Source of the DNA: Nyssa sinensis
Taxonomy: Eukaryota > Streptophyta > Magnoliopsida > Cornales > Nyssaceae
NCBI GenBank assembly: GCA_008638375.1
Contig: VIRR01000569.1
Location: 90,792 to 154,791, forward strand
DNA: 64,000 nucleotides
Reading direction: 5' to 3'
The notes beneath the pieces are model-generated. The model worked only from the letters and a program-made list of their open reading frames with translations. It made no database searches and was not told the origin of the DNA. The translations under genes and the position numbers were made by a program. Positions 48,676 to 63,000 of this stretch are shown here, piece after piece (within the stretch, counting starts at the first letter, position 1; each line of letters begins with the position of its first letter).

Positions 48676-49740
48676 TTTTGATAAATAAATATATAAAGAA
48701 GCCGCTAAGGGGGCAAACCCATATACACAAGGAGACTAAATCACAGCCTCATAGCAACCAAAAAATCTACAAAAGAATCTTCATAAGATGGGTAAGATTC
48801 TACCATCTAAAAGTATAACGAATTTTAAAAAGTATCTTTAAACCTATTAAGGGACATATCCTCCCCTTCAAAAACTTTTTTTTTTCCGTTCCTGCCACAA
48901 TCTCCATAAACGGAAAAGTGGGACAAGATTCCATACTTCTTCACATTCCTTCTAACTTGCCATCCACCTCAAAAGAAAAATGTAATCCATCACCCAAGCA
49001 TCCGGATCCGATGCTATATGGAGGAGAAAATGAAATCTCTCCTTCAGCTTCATAGATTCAACCCAAATATCCTCCCAAAATTTCACGTTTGATCTGCTCC
49101 CAATCTGAAATGTATATGCCAAATGAAATCCTCCTCCTTTCGAATAGACTTCCACAACACTATCATATAGGAACCATCTACCTCCAGGGAGAACCAACCA
49201 CCAGCTTGGCAGCCATACTTAGCGATGATGATATCTCTCCATCTAGCACCAATCTCCATTGCAAACCTCCATACCACTTCCCCAACAAAGCGTAAAAGGC
49301 CTTAACTCCTTGATTTCCAGACCACTCTCTTGAATGGGAGTTCTGCAACAATCCCATTTAATTTTTCCTCCTTCCCACAAAAAATCTCGCTGCATCTACT
49401 TCTGTCCACTTTTTCACAACAACATGCATGGGGGAAAGAGACATGAAGTATGTGGGTAGACTAGCCAAAGTGCTCTTAATCAGCTTCATCCTTCTTCCTT
49501 TTGATAAGTACTGCTGCTTCCATTCAATTAACATCTTCTGAAAAAGGTCCACCGCCGCATCCCAAATAGCTGAAGAATGAGAATGAGCTCCCAAAGGAAA
49601 ACCAAGGTAGACTGAAGGAAAATGACCCACCTTACAACACACGCATATATAACAAAAGTGATTTATATATGTGTGCTCATCTAATGAAGGAGTCACCTTA
49701 TGATTTTTACCAGTTGTCCAGCCCCTACTAGTTGATATAA
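48676..49740 (-). mobile_element. LINE fragment (reverse transcriptase C-terminal part)
   Basis: Minus-strand pieces: 49358-49696 has YLGFPLGAHSHSSAIWD and KGRRMKLIKSTLASLPTYFM, the RT thumb of plant LINEs. 49083-49277 and 48952-49197 have GGRWFLYDSVV and FWEDIWVES-like stretches leading towards the zf-RVT domain, which is missing. Frames are broken. It sits in the 5' intron of the WDR91-like gene and belongs to a different LINE family from the one at 57985-59384. Confidence 0.8.
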
Positions 49741-50749
49741 TAATATCTTCTGTATCCCAAGGAAAGACTAAAGTGAGCTAAAAACCAGCTGACATCTGAA
49801 AACCCACTATATTTATTTAGAACAAAAAATTAACTAGATTGTCAAGTTAACAATACTGAGAAGAACATTTGGTAAATGATTGAATGGACTCTAAATCCTA
49901 TCCGCTATGCGAATTCCTGTCTTTGCTTGATAAAAGTTTTGTAGTAGGGTTTACTTTGTGATCAACATGGCTGGTTTGGATATCCTCTGGTGAAGTTAAG
50001 TGGTCAAACTTTTCAAGTTATGCTAAATTGGCCAAGGAAGGAAATTTTAGTTGAAATGGCAATCAGTATTATTCAATAATCAACTCCAAAACCGGTTCAA
50101 CCTTCACTGCAAGGGTCACTTACCTATATAAAAAAAATTAATTCCAAAATCACTTAATTAACCCCAACTTTGCCAGCATTTGGAAGCAATGGATAGTAAT
50201 TTGTATTCTTGCCTGCACCTTTTGTACCGCCAAGAGAATCTAGTAAGAGTTGTAATGAAATCTTTACGAATTTTTTCCTAAATAGAGGCACCACTAGCCC
50301 CTTCTATATTTGCTTTGGTAAAAATGGCAACACATTTCTTCTCTTCTATGCTGAACTCAAGTTTTGTCAGGTGCTTGTCCAACATCTTCAATTAAATAGC
50401 TCTTATTGAACACTCACATACCGTGTATTTATTTGACACCTTCTGAATGTCACTGGCCATTAGTAATGAATTGTTGAAGATAGTATAACCATCAATTTCC
50501 CCCCTTTAAGCTGAAAAGTAGACTTTTGAACAGAAAAAGTTCAATTTCCCCTGCAGAAGCTAAATACTATATTTCATGATAGTTTACTAAACTTCTAGAC
50601 CTAAAACTACGTGTGCACTACTAATTACATTTTGGATTATTAAGTCTACTGATATATGTATGAATGACTAGTATGCTCACAAGCAGTGTTATAATCATTT
50701 GGATGTGATCTAGGGTTTGTCAATTTTATTATTCATTTTGTTTTGACAG

Positions 50750-50878
50750 TTACAGCATTCTTGCCACAGCTTATTGTTGCTTCAACAGCAATTTGAAGCA
50801 CCTGATTGGTCTATGCTGCCTAAAGTTCTTTCGGAGCAACAAAAAGTCCTCTGGGATATAATGTCCGTATATAATTAA
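50750..50878 (+). other. Exon-like open stretch of unknown origin
   Basis: After TTTTGACAG an open frame of 42 codons reads LQHSCHSLLLLQQQFE, then APDWSMLPKVLSEQQK, VLWDIMSVYN and stop. Codon and residue use look coding (amphipathic, Gln/Leu-rich), and the acceptor context is good. It lies 180 bases upstream of the WDR91-like ATG. I do not recognise it. It could be a stray exon of another gene or the end of an alternative transcript. Confidence 0.35.
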
Positions 50879-51057
50879 CACCCGTGGATCATTCTATCGA
50901 AAATGTTACAAATGCAGATTTGGGAATGCCATCTTTGTTCTGACATTTGATGGTTGAGTTGCATGTTGTGAACATATGTTATGATTTGGGCCCTGGGTGT
51001 ATTCTACTTTGTCAAGGCCTGATGGATTACCTCTCTTTTTAGGACTATTGGGATAAG

Positions 51058-54000
51058 ATGGAGAACATGCACTATGCTGAGGAGCTTGTTAGGGAGTTCC
51101 TTGTCTTTAGAGGGTTTACAAATACTTTGCAAGCCTTTGAGAGAGAGTTGGGCACTGATATTGGCAAAGGATTTCAAGTGGATAAGCTATTAGACTTAAT
51201 TTTCTCAGTATATATTCCCAAATTTCAGGCAGAAAATTTAATTGGCTTGCTTGGCTTTTTCAAGCAGTGCTTTTCTTTGTCATCCGAGGCTGTATTTATT
51301 GCTACACTGTCAAAATTAGAGGTTTCTGTTCTACGCTACTATATTGTCCATGCCATACGATCAGGGAGGAAGGACAAAGTTATTGAGTTTTTTGGAATGA
51401 ATGGTGATGACTTGTTGCAAAGGGACCAGGATTGGACGTCGTGGTTTGGTGGGTTTTCTTCTTGTCCTTATCCTTTTTCCTTGAACTTATTTACTCTCTA
51501 ATTCAAGCTTTTAACTTTCCATGCAGCCATCCCTTATCTCAAGAATCCAAGCTCGGATCCCCAGTTTAGCATATACTTTTCAAAGGAGTGGTTTGATACC
51601 TTGCATCTTTCAGTTAGGAATTTTTTAAGTGAGATTTTTAATGGTACCCATATCCTTAAGTATAAATTCTTATACTTCATTTTCTTGCTATAGTTTTCAC
51701 CTTTACTGTTAGTACTTAGGCATGGCAGCTGCTCATCTTCTTTCTGTTGCAGTCACAAATTACTAGACCATTTTCTTATGTCAGTAGTTCCCTTGATGCT
51801 CAGTTGAAGTTAATGTTACTCTTTCTTAATTATGTTGTTCTATTTTATTAAGTAGGAGTTTACGTGAATTTCTCTGTTATTTGAGTGATATATGTTTTGC
51901 GCTCTGACCTCAAATCGATCCTGGCAAATCTTGTTGATAAGGGGTTGTTTGGGACATTAGAACTCCAGTCAGCTGTGATGAGTTTGACTGGCATTGAGCT
52001 AAAGCTTGTTTGATAAGTCCTTTAGGTCTGTATCGTGGTTCAATTTTTTCCTTAAGAAAGACCTTTCTCAGAAGTACACGTAACCAAATATCTCCACTGT
52101 TTTGCTTTTATACCAATTACCGCGTGACTTGGAGTGGGTTCAGTTAAATTGAGTTGTATAAACAGATATCTCCTCAGCCATGGTATCAACCAAATCACAG
52201 AACAAGTACCCAAGCCACAAAAAGAAAATTCAATGGTACACTTCTTAAGATCAGTAATCAATTAATATATACCAAATGAATCAAATAGCACAGCCTGAAC
52301 CCAAAAACTCAGGAACAACAAATAAAACACCAACTAGCAAGTTAAACATGAATCTATAACATAAAATAGCCTTAGCAAAATCAAAATAACCCATGAAAAC
52401 TACCAAAATGTAGCTGAAGCATCAGATCAGCAGTGTGAAAGACAAGTCTTAGCCTGAAACCACCTAATTGCACCTAATCATAGCCTGATACCACCAAATC
52501 AAAGTTCAACCAACCTCCGGCACTCAAAAAAATCTTCAACTCAAAGATCGAAAATTTGAGATCAATTGTCTGGAAAAATATTCGAAAATAGAAAAGTCCA
52601 TCCAAATGGCTTCAAAAAAATTCGTAAAAATCAATAGTCTACTCAGCATAGCGAGATGAGCCAAACTGTGTCTTCGGATTGTTGAAAGGTGCGGGGAAAA
52701 GGTGATTTCATGCTGACATCTGCATGACTTCATCGACTAGAAAATGATGTCAGCACTTCCCGTACACCTCACACACACACATATATTAAAAGGAGAGACA
52801 AGTACAATAATACCCATATGGGAAAAATAAGAAGAAAATAACACTGTAACAGGTTCAGACGCAGTGGGCCATCTTGTGGAACATGCAAAAACCCTCCAAA
52901 TTATTATTGGGCCGAGTTCTTTTTGTACAATGGTAGAAATCTGTCCCTGCAATTTACACTTTAAAGAAACATTTCCATTTTTTTTAATGGCTTACTTGTC
53001 AATTTTGTTTTCCTTAGTGGCTTGTTGGTTTTGTTTGTTGTGAACCAGAAAAAATAGTTTCTGTTGTTAGTTTAATAATTTTTTTCTTCTACTGTGTTTC
53101 TATGTCTAACCTAGTTGTAACAAGATTTATTAATTTATTGGTTATTATATCAAGATTAGCTAACTGTTCACATCTAGAAACAGTTTGTACTACGTAATAT
53201 TTTAACATGTGTGATGGAAGAGCAACTAGGATAAAGAATTTGATTTCAGGTTGAAATACTTCAACTGGTGGTAAGCGTGCTGTCTAATGCTGCTTTATGT
53301 CCTTGGAGGTCATTTCTGCCAGTTATGACCGGATGATTAGTTGGTGACATATTATATATTTATTTTAAATTTGCAATAATATTATCATCATTACTTTTGG
53401 ATTTGATTATCCCTCAAAAAAATTGAATTCCATGGAATGTTTCCTTAGCTAATCTACGAATCCCTGCCCTATTGAGGATGAGTTCTGAAAAGAATACCGT
53501 TAACCGCCTCAAAAAAGACATTAAACAACTTAATCTAAAGTTGTCACAACTTCAGGCTTTGTTGGAGGAAAAAGAGGCTCGGTTATGTTGGTCGAGGAGG
53601 TAAGGGTGTTCTGCCCTCAGATTGTTTCTAGTCTCTAATTGTTTGCTTACTGCATATTTATCATATCAGTAATGCTTCATCTGTAATGGAAATAAGCACG
53701 GTGCAAGCAGTCAGCACAACAACACACTGTGCAACCGAGACTCCGTTAAGTGGTGTGCATGAAGAAAGTGTTGTTCCACCCATTGTTTCTCATGAAACTT
53801 GTGCCTCTGAAAGTCCACATATCGGTGAAACAGGGTCCAAGGATTGGGTTGTTACTGGACCTGCTGCGGTTTTACCAGAATCGGCCCCATCTAATATTTC
53901 TCATTGTTCAAGTACTAAAATGAATCATCATGTTGGAGATTGTGGAACAAGCCATGCCCTTCAAATGTTCCAGGATGGTCTTTATTTTGGTAAGTATGAT

Positions 54001-57000
54001 TGGGTATATTTTTACTTATTAAAAAAAAGCAATAATTTATCTTTCCTTCCATGAGTAAAGGATAGTGATAGCCCTTAGACTCATCATCTTCGAATAATAT
54101 AAGAGAAATTTTCTACTGTAACAGTAAGGCTAATTGCTTCATGGAGCAACAAGCAATATTTTATCATAAATTACATGAATAAAGGATTGTGATAGCCCTG
54201 AGATTCATATTCTTTGAATATGATAAGGGAAATTTTCTACTGAAACAGTAGGGCTAATTACTTCATGGGGCAACAACAAAGATGATGATATTGAGGTGTA
54301 TTGGTGCGAGGACACACACACTGACACGCACACACACACACATATATATTATATTTGATAATTGCAAAACCATGGTAATATAATTGTAGATATATTTCCA
54401 TTGTCAACATAAAATGAATCAAGTCATAGGGTTGATGTGATTACAAAAGAAATCAATAATAGTACTATTTTCTGACTACTTTGCTAAAATTGTACTACAT
54501 TTTCATAAGTCCATAGTTTTTTAGTTAAAAAAAGATAATAAAAATAGAAATGTAACTAGTTCCACTTCAGGGCACCATTAAATCTTCTTATACAATAGTT
54601 CGAGTAAAATTTCCAAAAACCTTGTCAAAAGGGGGAAAAACTCTCAACTCTTAAAAATCCAAGAAATATGTCAACCTAAGAAACTGAAAAGTTTTTTTGT
54701 CTTCCATCATACATAAGCCATTTTTAGTATTGTTTAAAAGTGACTATCCTTAGACATACATGCTCCTTTCACATGCATCAAATAAATGAAATGGCCCAAT
54801 ACATTAAAGAGTTCTCCATAGTCAATAGAGTAGCTTCTTCTCGTGCTGGACCTTCCAACTTTCGCATCCTAACAAAAAATATCCATGAATATCTAGCAAT
54901 ATCAACTGATAACAGGGAACCAACATCAGTCTTGTACCTTTACTTGGGCCCCATAGATTGTGCTTCCATATATTCAATATTTGCTTGATTTCTTGCATTT
55001 ACTCCGGAATCCCCAATGCTGGAAAGGAAACCCAGGCTTCAAATTGCAGTTAGGTTCTGTTTCCACATAGTTGATTTGAATAAGACATTGTAGGGGGGAA
55101 AGAAATGAGAGCAGTGACAGGTATTTAGTAGCTGAAAGACATTCTTGATGTCAATATCCTAGTTTTTACTCATCCTGCAGAATAACCCTGGCAGAGCAAA
55201 GGATAGTGCATATGGAATATTAGGCTAAATTAAGATGTCTCTTTCACCTTGATCTCAACAACATTGGAAGGCTCGATCTTGGTTCCCCTATTACAGCTTC
55301 TTGATTTCTGACTGAAGCTTACAGAGGTACCAGAAAGTAGGTTTCAAGTGAGATTAACTTCTTTCTTTAAGGAATTTAAAAAAAAGGAGCTCTTGTTTTG
55401 GCATAAAATTGTGAAAGAGAGAGTCATAACATCCTTTTTTATTGGGTTTATGGATTGACATAATTTTTTAAGATTTATAGATTGGAGACTTTTTTTTCGA
55501 GTTATTTTATACAATTTTTCCAAAAATTTGAAAGGCAATATATGTAAAATGTTGCAGATATTTTACTTAAAAATAGAATGTAGTTTTATATTTTAGGTTC
55601 TATTTAGCTTTTGATTCACTGAGTTTGTAACAATTATATTATAATCATATGACTAGCGGGTAGTGGTGACTGGTGTGGGAGTTGAATAGAATTCGTTTAG
55701 TAGGATCTAGAATTGTATGTTCCTGTGATCTGGATGTAATCACTACAACTGTAGGTTTTAGCTGAAGTTTTTTTTTTTTTTTTTTTAAATTTTTTATGGG
55801 CTGAGATGGCCTCCCTAGATTTATGTTCCTGACCAAATAGTTGGGGTAAGTCGCCTTTGATTGATATTGAACTTCAGTGGATCTTGGATTTGTGTGGATG
55901 TTTGTTAAAGTAATTGTGTTGTGACAGATACTGGCAGAGAAATGCAGGGAGAAGAAGAATTTGCAGAAGTGAAAGTAGACTTTCAGGTAAAATAGACGAG
56001 TTTTTATATTTCTTTCTAAAATTTTGGTCTTCTTTTCTATATTTTGTGCCATCTTTTTGTCTATCATGGTCTTTTTTACTACCTGTATTTATTTGCTTAT
56101 GTTTGATTGGAGTCTACATAACTTTCTGAAAACCATTATTAGGAGACATTCTTAGGCCACACAAGTCCAATCAGTCGGTGCCGCTTTTCTGCCTCTGGGA
56201 ACAATATTGCAAGTGCTTCCATGGATGGCACAGTCAGGTATTTTCTGTGAAAGCTAATAACATGCTGTGATTACCTCAACTCAACACAACTCACAAAGCC
56301 TTATCCCAACTATTTGGGGTCGGCTACTGAATCTTGTCTTACCATTCTGTTCTATTTAAGACAGCATGCTGCCACTACTTGTACAAGAGAAATAACGTGG
56401 GAGGCTGATAAACTAGTTCAGATATGTATAGAGGACAAAACCCCTTGGGCCCCCCTTAATGTTATTGTAATTTGATTCTTATGGTCTGCCTGGTATGAGG
56501 GAAAAGTGGAAGGAAGAATGAGGGGATGGATGGAGTTTCAATGGTTTGGTAGGAAGGGGAAAATAAGGTAAAGGAAGAGCGGAGGGGGGGAACTTGCCCT
56601 CCCGGCCCACCATATTATTTCCTCTCAAAAGTATAAGAAAAATAGTAAAGGGAAAAGGATCCTCCTTTTTTGCATTTTTGCTTTTCAAACAATAACATTC
56701 TTTAAAATGCAAGGGTAAAATAGTAAAACTAGCTTCTTTCCTACTCTCCTCCCTACTCAACCAAACAATAGGAGAGAAGGAACCTTTCCTTTCCTCAGGG
56801 ATACATCATCCATCCCCCTTTCCTTTCCTTTCAAATTTCCATTCCTCCTGCCAAATGGAGCATTGACATGGGCTCATATTTATTTATCTAGACGTTCCTG
56901 GTTTTAGGCTACTAGCGTTTCCCACTTTGATGGACTTTGAAATCCTAACCTTCTGATCTACATTCTTTTCCAAGTTCACTTTTGTTTGGGTGCATTGACC

Positions 57001-60000
57001 ATTCAAATTATGTGGTGCTGTAGATAGGTAGTCCAAAAATGTGGTTCATATATATATATATATATTTGATAAGTAAAAATGTGGTTCATGTTTTGATGAC
57101 ATCAAACCCTTAAGGTGGTGCATTGATTGGACCCAAGGTTATTAAGCATGGTAGAGGAGAACTAGAATAAAGTTGTCTTTCAACTACTTTATCATTTGTT
57201 GGTCACAAACTCCTTTTATATTCTGTATGCTATATTGAAGGATATGGACGTATGACTCATCAACCCCAGCATCAAGAAATGCAACCATCTATTGTGGGGC
57301 AGAGATCATGTCACTTGAGTGGGACTGTAAATCCGACCGACTGGTATGTAAATTAGCATTGTATAAAATTTATATAATCTTTTCTTTTTAATGTTGGAAT
57401 GATGTTTTGATTATTGGATACCAGATATTCATGCTTGTAAGTTTCGTTGTTTGTTTTGACAAAAGCTTCTCATAGGCACTGCTGATGGAGGTATTAAAGC
57501 ATGGAATGTTGATGCGAAAAGAGTTGTTTGTGATCTCAACACAACTGAAGCATTTCCAAGGTTCTCATTAGAAAATATTAACCTGCTAAAAAGAAAGAAA
57601 GAGGAGGGAAAAAAAAGAAAGAAAATTTAGCTTCTTAACTTTTTTATGTCTTTCTGCTTATCTTCACGTATATGTTGTACTGCAGTGTCTTGGATCTTAA
57701 ATGCAGCCCTGTGGAACCAATTTTTGTTTCTGCAGCAGCATCCAGAGGGTACCTTTTTTGTAATCCTAGTATTTTTTTTTTTTTCGTTTTCGTTTTTTTT
57801 CTTCTTGAAGGTGACCAAATCCAAATACTGTGCATGAGTGATAGCTGTTTCTTTCTTTTTTCGTAAACCCAGTATTGTTTTTCATTTTCGTTTTTGTTTT
57901 TGTTTTTTCGTTCTTGAAATTGACCAAATCCAAATACTGAGCATGAGTGAATACATGCTTCTTTCTTTACTTGTCATCAATTTTTTTTTTTTGGATAGGT
58001 AAATGAAGATTTTATAGAAGCCCGAGAAGGGCAAAGAAACAATTACATCATGATTTTAGACCCCCCAAAAAGACTACAAAAGAATATATACACGAGGGGT
58101 AAGCTTCTAGCACCCAAAAATACAAAAGGTGTAAGATCCTATCTTTGAATCTACAAGGGGCTGTAAATTCCCCTTAAAAAATTCTACTATCTCTCTCTCT
58201 CTCTCCATATACCCCAAAAAATACAAAGAGGAATGAGCCTCCATGTTCGCTTTACATCACAATCCACCTGAGATCTGTGCTACATTCTAACTGCATGTTC
58301 AACTGACCGAGGCATCACCCACAAAAAACCAACCAACAATAAACATACTTGCCAAATATCTCTTGCAAATGAACAATGAAGTAACAGATGATCAATATTC
58401 TGTTCCTCCTCCCAACACATCACACGCCTATTTGCCAAGGAAAACCCTCTTCTTTGGAGATTATCTTGAGTTAAAATAGCTTTCCAAAGAACAGACCAAG
58501 CAAAGAAAGCCACCTTTGTGGGGGTCTTAACCTTCCAAATAGCCTTCCAAGGGAAACTCTCAACTCCTTTCTTTGCCAAATGCAAATAAAAGGACTTCAC
58601 CGAGAATACACTTTTACCATCCAACTTTCACCAAAGAGTATCTTCTCTATCCTTGTCCACAAGAAGACTATAAAGAAGAGCATAAAATCAAGAGTCTCCT
58701 CCACTTCACAATCATTAATATTTCTTTTGAAGCAAGGAGGACATTCATATGTATTGCCATTAAAATTTACAAAATACTTCACCCAAGCATCTTGATTGAA
58801 GGAGTTGCGGAATAATCTTGGAAATCTAAGATCCAAGGTTGGTTCCCCACAGCAATTATCCTTCCAAAATTTTACCTTTCCTCCATTTCCAATCACCAAA
58901 GATGAGCATTCAAAGAAAATCTCCATCTCCATCCTAATACTCTTCCGAGGCCCCACCCCATAGGCCCCTTCGACCCTCTTCGTGCACCATTTACCCTCTT
59001 CCTCACCCACTTTTGCAATAATAGCCTTTCTCCACATAGCATCAACTTATTTAGTATACCTCCAAAGCCATTTGCCTAGAAGAGCTTTATTGAAAGTCCG
59101 AAAATCCTTAATTCCCAAGCCCCCTTTCTTCACTGGGAACTTCACCTTTTCTCAGCCAACTAATACCGAGCCCTTCCTTTCCTCCTCCTTTTCCCAAAGA
59201 ATATCCCTTTGGATCTTTTCAAGCTTGGCGGTCACCGATGCTGGAATTGGAAAAAGGGACATATAATACGTGGGAAGACTCCCCATGGTGCTTTTGATTA
59301 GAGTAATCTTCCCACCTTTGGACATGTATTGCTTCTTCCATCCTGCTTGTTTCCTTTGAAATTTCTCAACCACTGGGTCCCAAATTGAAGTATAATGCTT
59401 GCTGCTGGAGAAGTATCAGCTGATAAGCTTCCAGCTCAATCTGTAAGTGTGCTTTAGATAGAGGATATACTATTTGAAGGTTTAATATAGTAAGAAGGGT
59501 TAGTGTGCAGCGTACAAGTATTGGTTGAGAAGTGTGCAGGTGTATTACTTATCAAAAAGTAAAGAGAAAAACAAAGAAGAAATTCTGCCTGGGATTTATA
59601 GTACTTCTGTTATCTTTGCACACTTGTGCTATTTATGAAATACTATGGCAAACTTTTAAGTAATAGTAAATGTTTCTTTAACATAAATGCGGTATGTCCA
59701 TTCTCTGTAAAAATACTATTGTATATACATAAAATTTAAAATGATCGTACTTCTAGAGTTAATTCCAAAAATAAAATAAAATAATGAGGCACAATATTCC
59801 ATGACTTACTAGTTGGGAACTTGTAATAATAATAATTGTGGGCATGTTTCCTGCCACCCCCCAATAGAGGAGGGTGCAGGGTTCAAGTCTCGATGGAGAC
59901 TTGGGTGTGTGTGTCTTATAAGGAAATAATAATTGTGTATATCAAACCCTACCTCATACGTTATTCAAGAAAGTTCAATCATATCATTATACTTGTTTAT

Positions 60001-63000
60001 TTATTTATATAATTTTTAAAAATGGTTGCATAAAGTTCTTGAACCTTGTCTCTGTAGGCATGGCACTAGTTATATTGACAAGTTCGGGTGTGCATCGTTA
60101 ACTGTCTGGAACATGAAGACGTGGAAGGCTATGGTATGTGCTTGCTTGTCCCAAAAGTTCTTACATTAATATAGGAGTCACTCACACACATTGATAAATA
60201 TATATATATATATATATATGTATGTATTTTGGGGGACAAAGGTCACTAAGCCTTAATGTTTTCTCAACTTTATTGAAGACAGTCCTTCCTCTTGGTAAAG
60301 ATCCACCAGCGATTACTTCCTTATGCTTTAATCACAATGGGAAGATTTTAGCAGCTGCTGCAACTGATGGAATGATTCACATGTTTGGTATCCTTTTAGT
60401 ATCTTAGGGGGTGTTTGGGAAGAACCAAAACTGGTTGCAGTGGGTATTATGCCAGTTCAAAAAGAGAGAACCTAGTTTGGTAACCCCAAATCAAAAAAAT
60501 ACCAGGTTTTTCACCGGTCCAATTTCGGACCAAAACTGGGTGACCTTTAAAATAAGGGATAGGTGGTTTGAAATCGAAACAACCCTTTTTTAACACGATC
60601 CCACCAAATAGTCTTATCAAAGCTCTTTGCAAAGCCGCTGGAGAGAGAGAGAGGAGATCTCATCTCTTCGATATTCTTCTGCTCCTTCTGTAAGAAAGGT
60701 TTGTTCTTCCTCTTCACACAGACAATTTTTAACACGAAAGTGCTTATTGTTTGAAGATCACAATATCACATTGCTTCTTCCCCATTATTCTTCTTTCCAA
60801 AAACAATTTTTCTTCTCTTTTTTCTCAGCAAATATTTGTGCTATTAGTGTGAATTTTGAGATTTTGATTTGAGATAGTTATTAAAATATGAAAAATTATT
60901 AAAAAAAGGGGGAAGATGTACTGATCTAGGTTTTGTTATGCAAGAAATTACATGTTTAGGGGAAAGGGAATTAACATATTTACAACTTACAATCCACTTC
61001 TCCAAATCGTAGTTTTGAACCAAAAAACTGATTTTCTTTGAAGCTTTTGTTGTTCAACCAAACTGTCAATCTTGGACAATACAATAGAGAGAAAAATTTA
61101 GATCTTTTGGATAAGTCTCCGTCTGCCATCGCAATTTTTATTGTTGTGAGTAATCCCTTTAGCTCGGCTTATAACACTCTCTTTGGAGAGAAAATTCTGA
61201 GAGAGAAGAAGTTTTTGTCCCATAGATAATTGCTGATTTTGTTGAAATATTCAGAGTAGTTGCTGTAACTTTGATGGTAAAGATGAAGTTTATCTTATCT
61301 ATTTGTACCAAGCACGATATAAAATAAAACTGGAATAAAAATTCATTTTTAACAAACAACTTATAAAATGAAACTGGTTCCAATTAGAATTCAATCAATT
61401 ACAAACTAGTCAAAGGTAATGGTTTCTGAGCTGAACTGATCCAGAAGTGAGGATTCCCAAACAGGCCCTTATGTTTATGTCAGTCGATTATTTATTCTTC
61501 CTTAATTCAGTGAAAATGCTTCAGTTTTGAGTTTGGAATCTCTGTTTCTACTATTCTTGGCACTACCCAGTGCACTGACATGGACAGAAATTTATGCACC
61601 TTAACTTGGCAAAGATATGTCTGCTGGACTACAAATTACTGGGTGGCCTGCTCATGATTCAGCTATTAGCTCTATCCTCTTCGGGCCTGATGAGACGAGC
61701 ATTTTTAGTTTGGATATAGATGGAAAGGCAAGTACCTTTAGTGCCTATATCAATTCCGACTTGATGTTTTGCTCGTCCATTGGATACTTTTTTACTTTAT
61801 CCTTTCAACTTGGTACCATCATAATGTTTCACTAGCTTTTGCTCTTAATTTGTTTTTTCTATTTGTGTCAGATTTTTGAATGGAGCTTGCAAAACCAAGG
61901 TAAAGTTCTTTGGTCAAGAAATTGTGGCAGGTACTTGAAATGATTGGCCCCTTGTAAAGTAACTTTGATTGTTGTAGACACAAGATTTAGTTGGGTTTGA
62001 ACAGTTCGAATTGCACCATAGTTTTTGAAATTTACGAGAGTCAAGATCATGGGAAAGTGGGTTTTTATTCGAAGTGAAGGCCATTTTCGAGTCTAACCAG
62101 ACGATCTTTTGGACGATGATGTCATAACCATTATGCTGTGGAAATTTGGGGACTTCAAATCACCCATGTTAATTTGGGAGGAATAACTATTTCACCTTGT
62201 GCTGCTAGATCTCTTTATGCTTACTTCTGAGAGCTATCGGATGTTACTATGAGTTCTATGACATATTTCTGCTTTATTACTATCATAAACTTATAGAATC
62301 TAGACTGCAGCTTACTTATTTTGTTAAAGCTAGGCAGTTCAGTTTCTTGAATGTATATAACTAGGTTTCAAGGAGTTGAAGTTTGGCCCCTGCAGAAGTG
62401 TCTTTTTCCCCTTTTGGTGGAAATTGTGGAAGTTATTAAAATGAAGTAATAAAAAAATTAATCAGACTCAGCATGCAGTTTTTTGAACTTGAACTATTGG
62501 TACCCCTGGCCCTTCTTCAGGGGAAGCTTCAGGTATCAAGAATGGTTTCCCATTAGCAGCCACATATTGGAATAGACACCGAGGTTAATCCCCATGGTCT
62601 AGGTGGGTTGGTAATTTGGCTTATGGGCTATGGCTGATGGGTAGCTTACTCGGGATAAAAACAAAGGATTCTGGACTGATGCTTGATCTTTTTGAAATTC
62701 TTTCATGAAGAAGGTTTATTGAAAAGCTTAAAACTAATTAGATATGGAGCTGATTCGCAAACCTGGTTCCTTAATGGTTTGGTGTCCTTGACATTATACT
62801 GTACATATGCGGTTTGTGTGTGTGTTAGATTATGTTTAGTTTCATTTTATGCATATTTATCATTAACCTTATGTTTATTTCAACAGCACTTTTAGTATAA
62901 TCATAGATGAGTTTGTGGAAGGAACCTTGACAACATGAGTGTGTTCTGCTATGTAGGTTCTGCAACCGTGAGAACTCAGTATACTGTAGACATGAGATGG

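Noticed and set aside
57627..57866. Four overlapping ORFs on both strands
   Set aside because: They come from T-rich slippage tracts around exon 9 of the WDR91-like gene. Only the exon at 57686-57748 is real.
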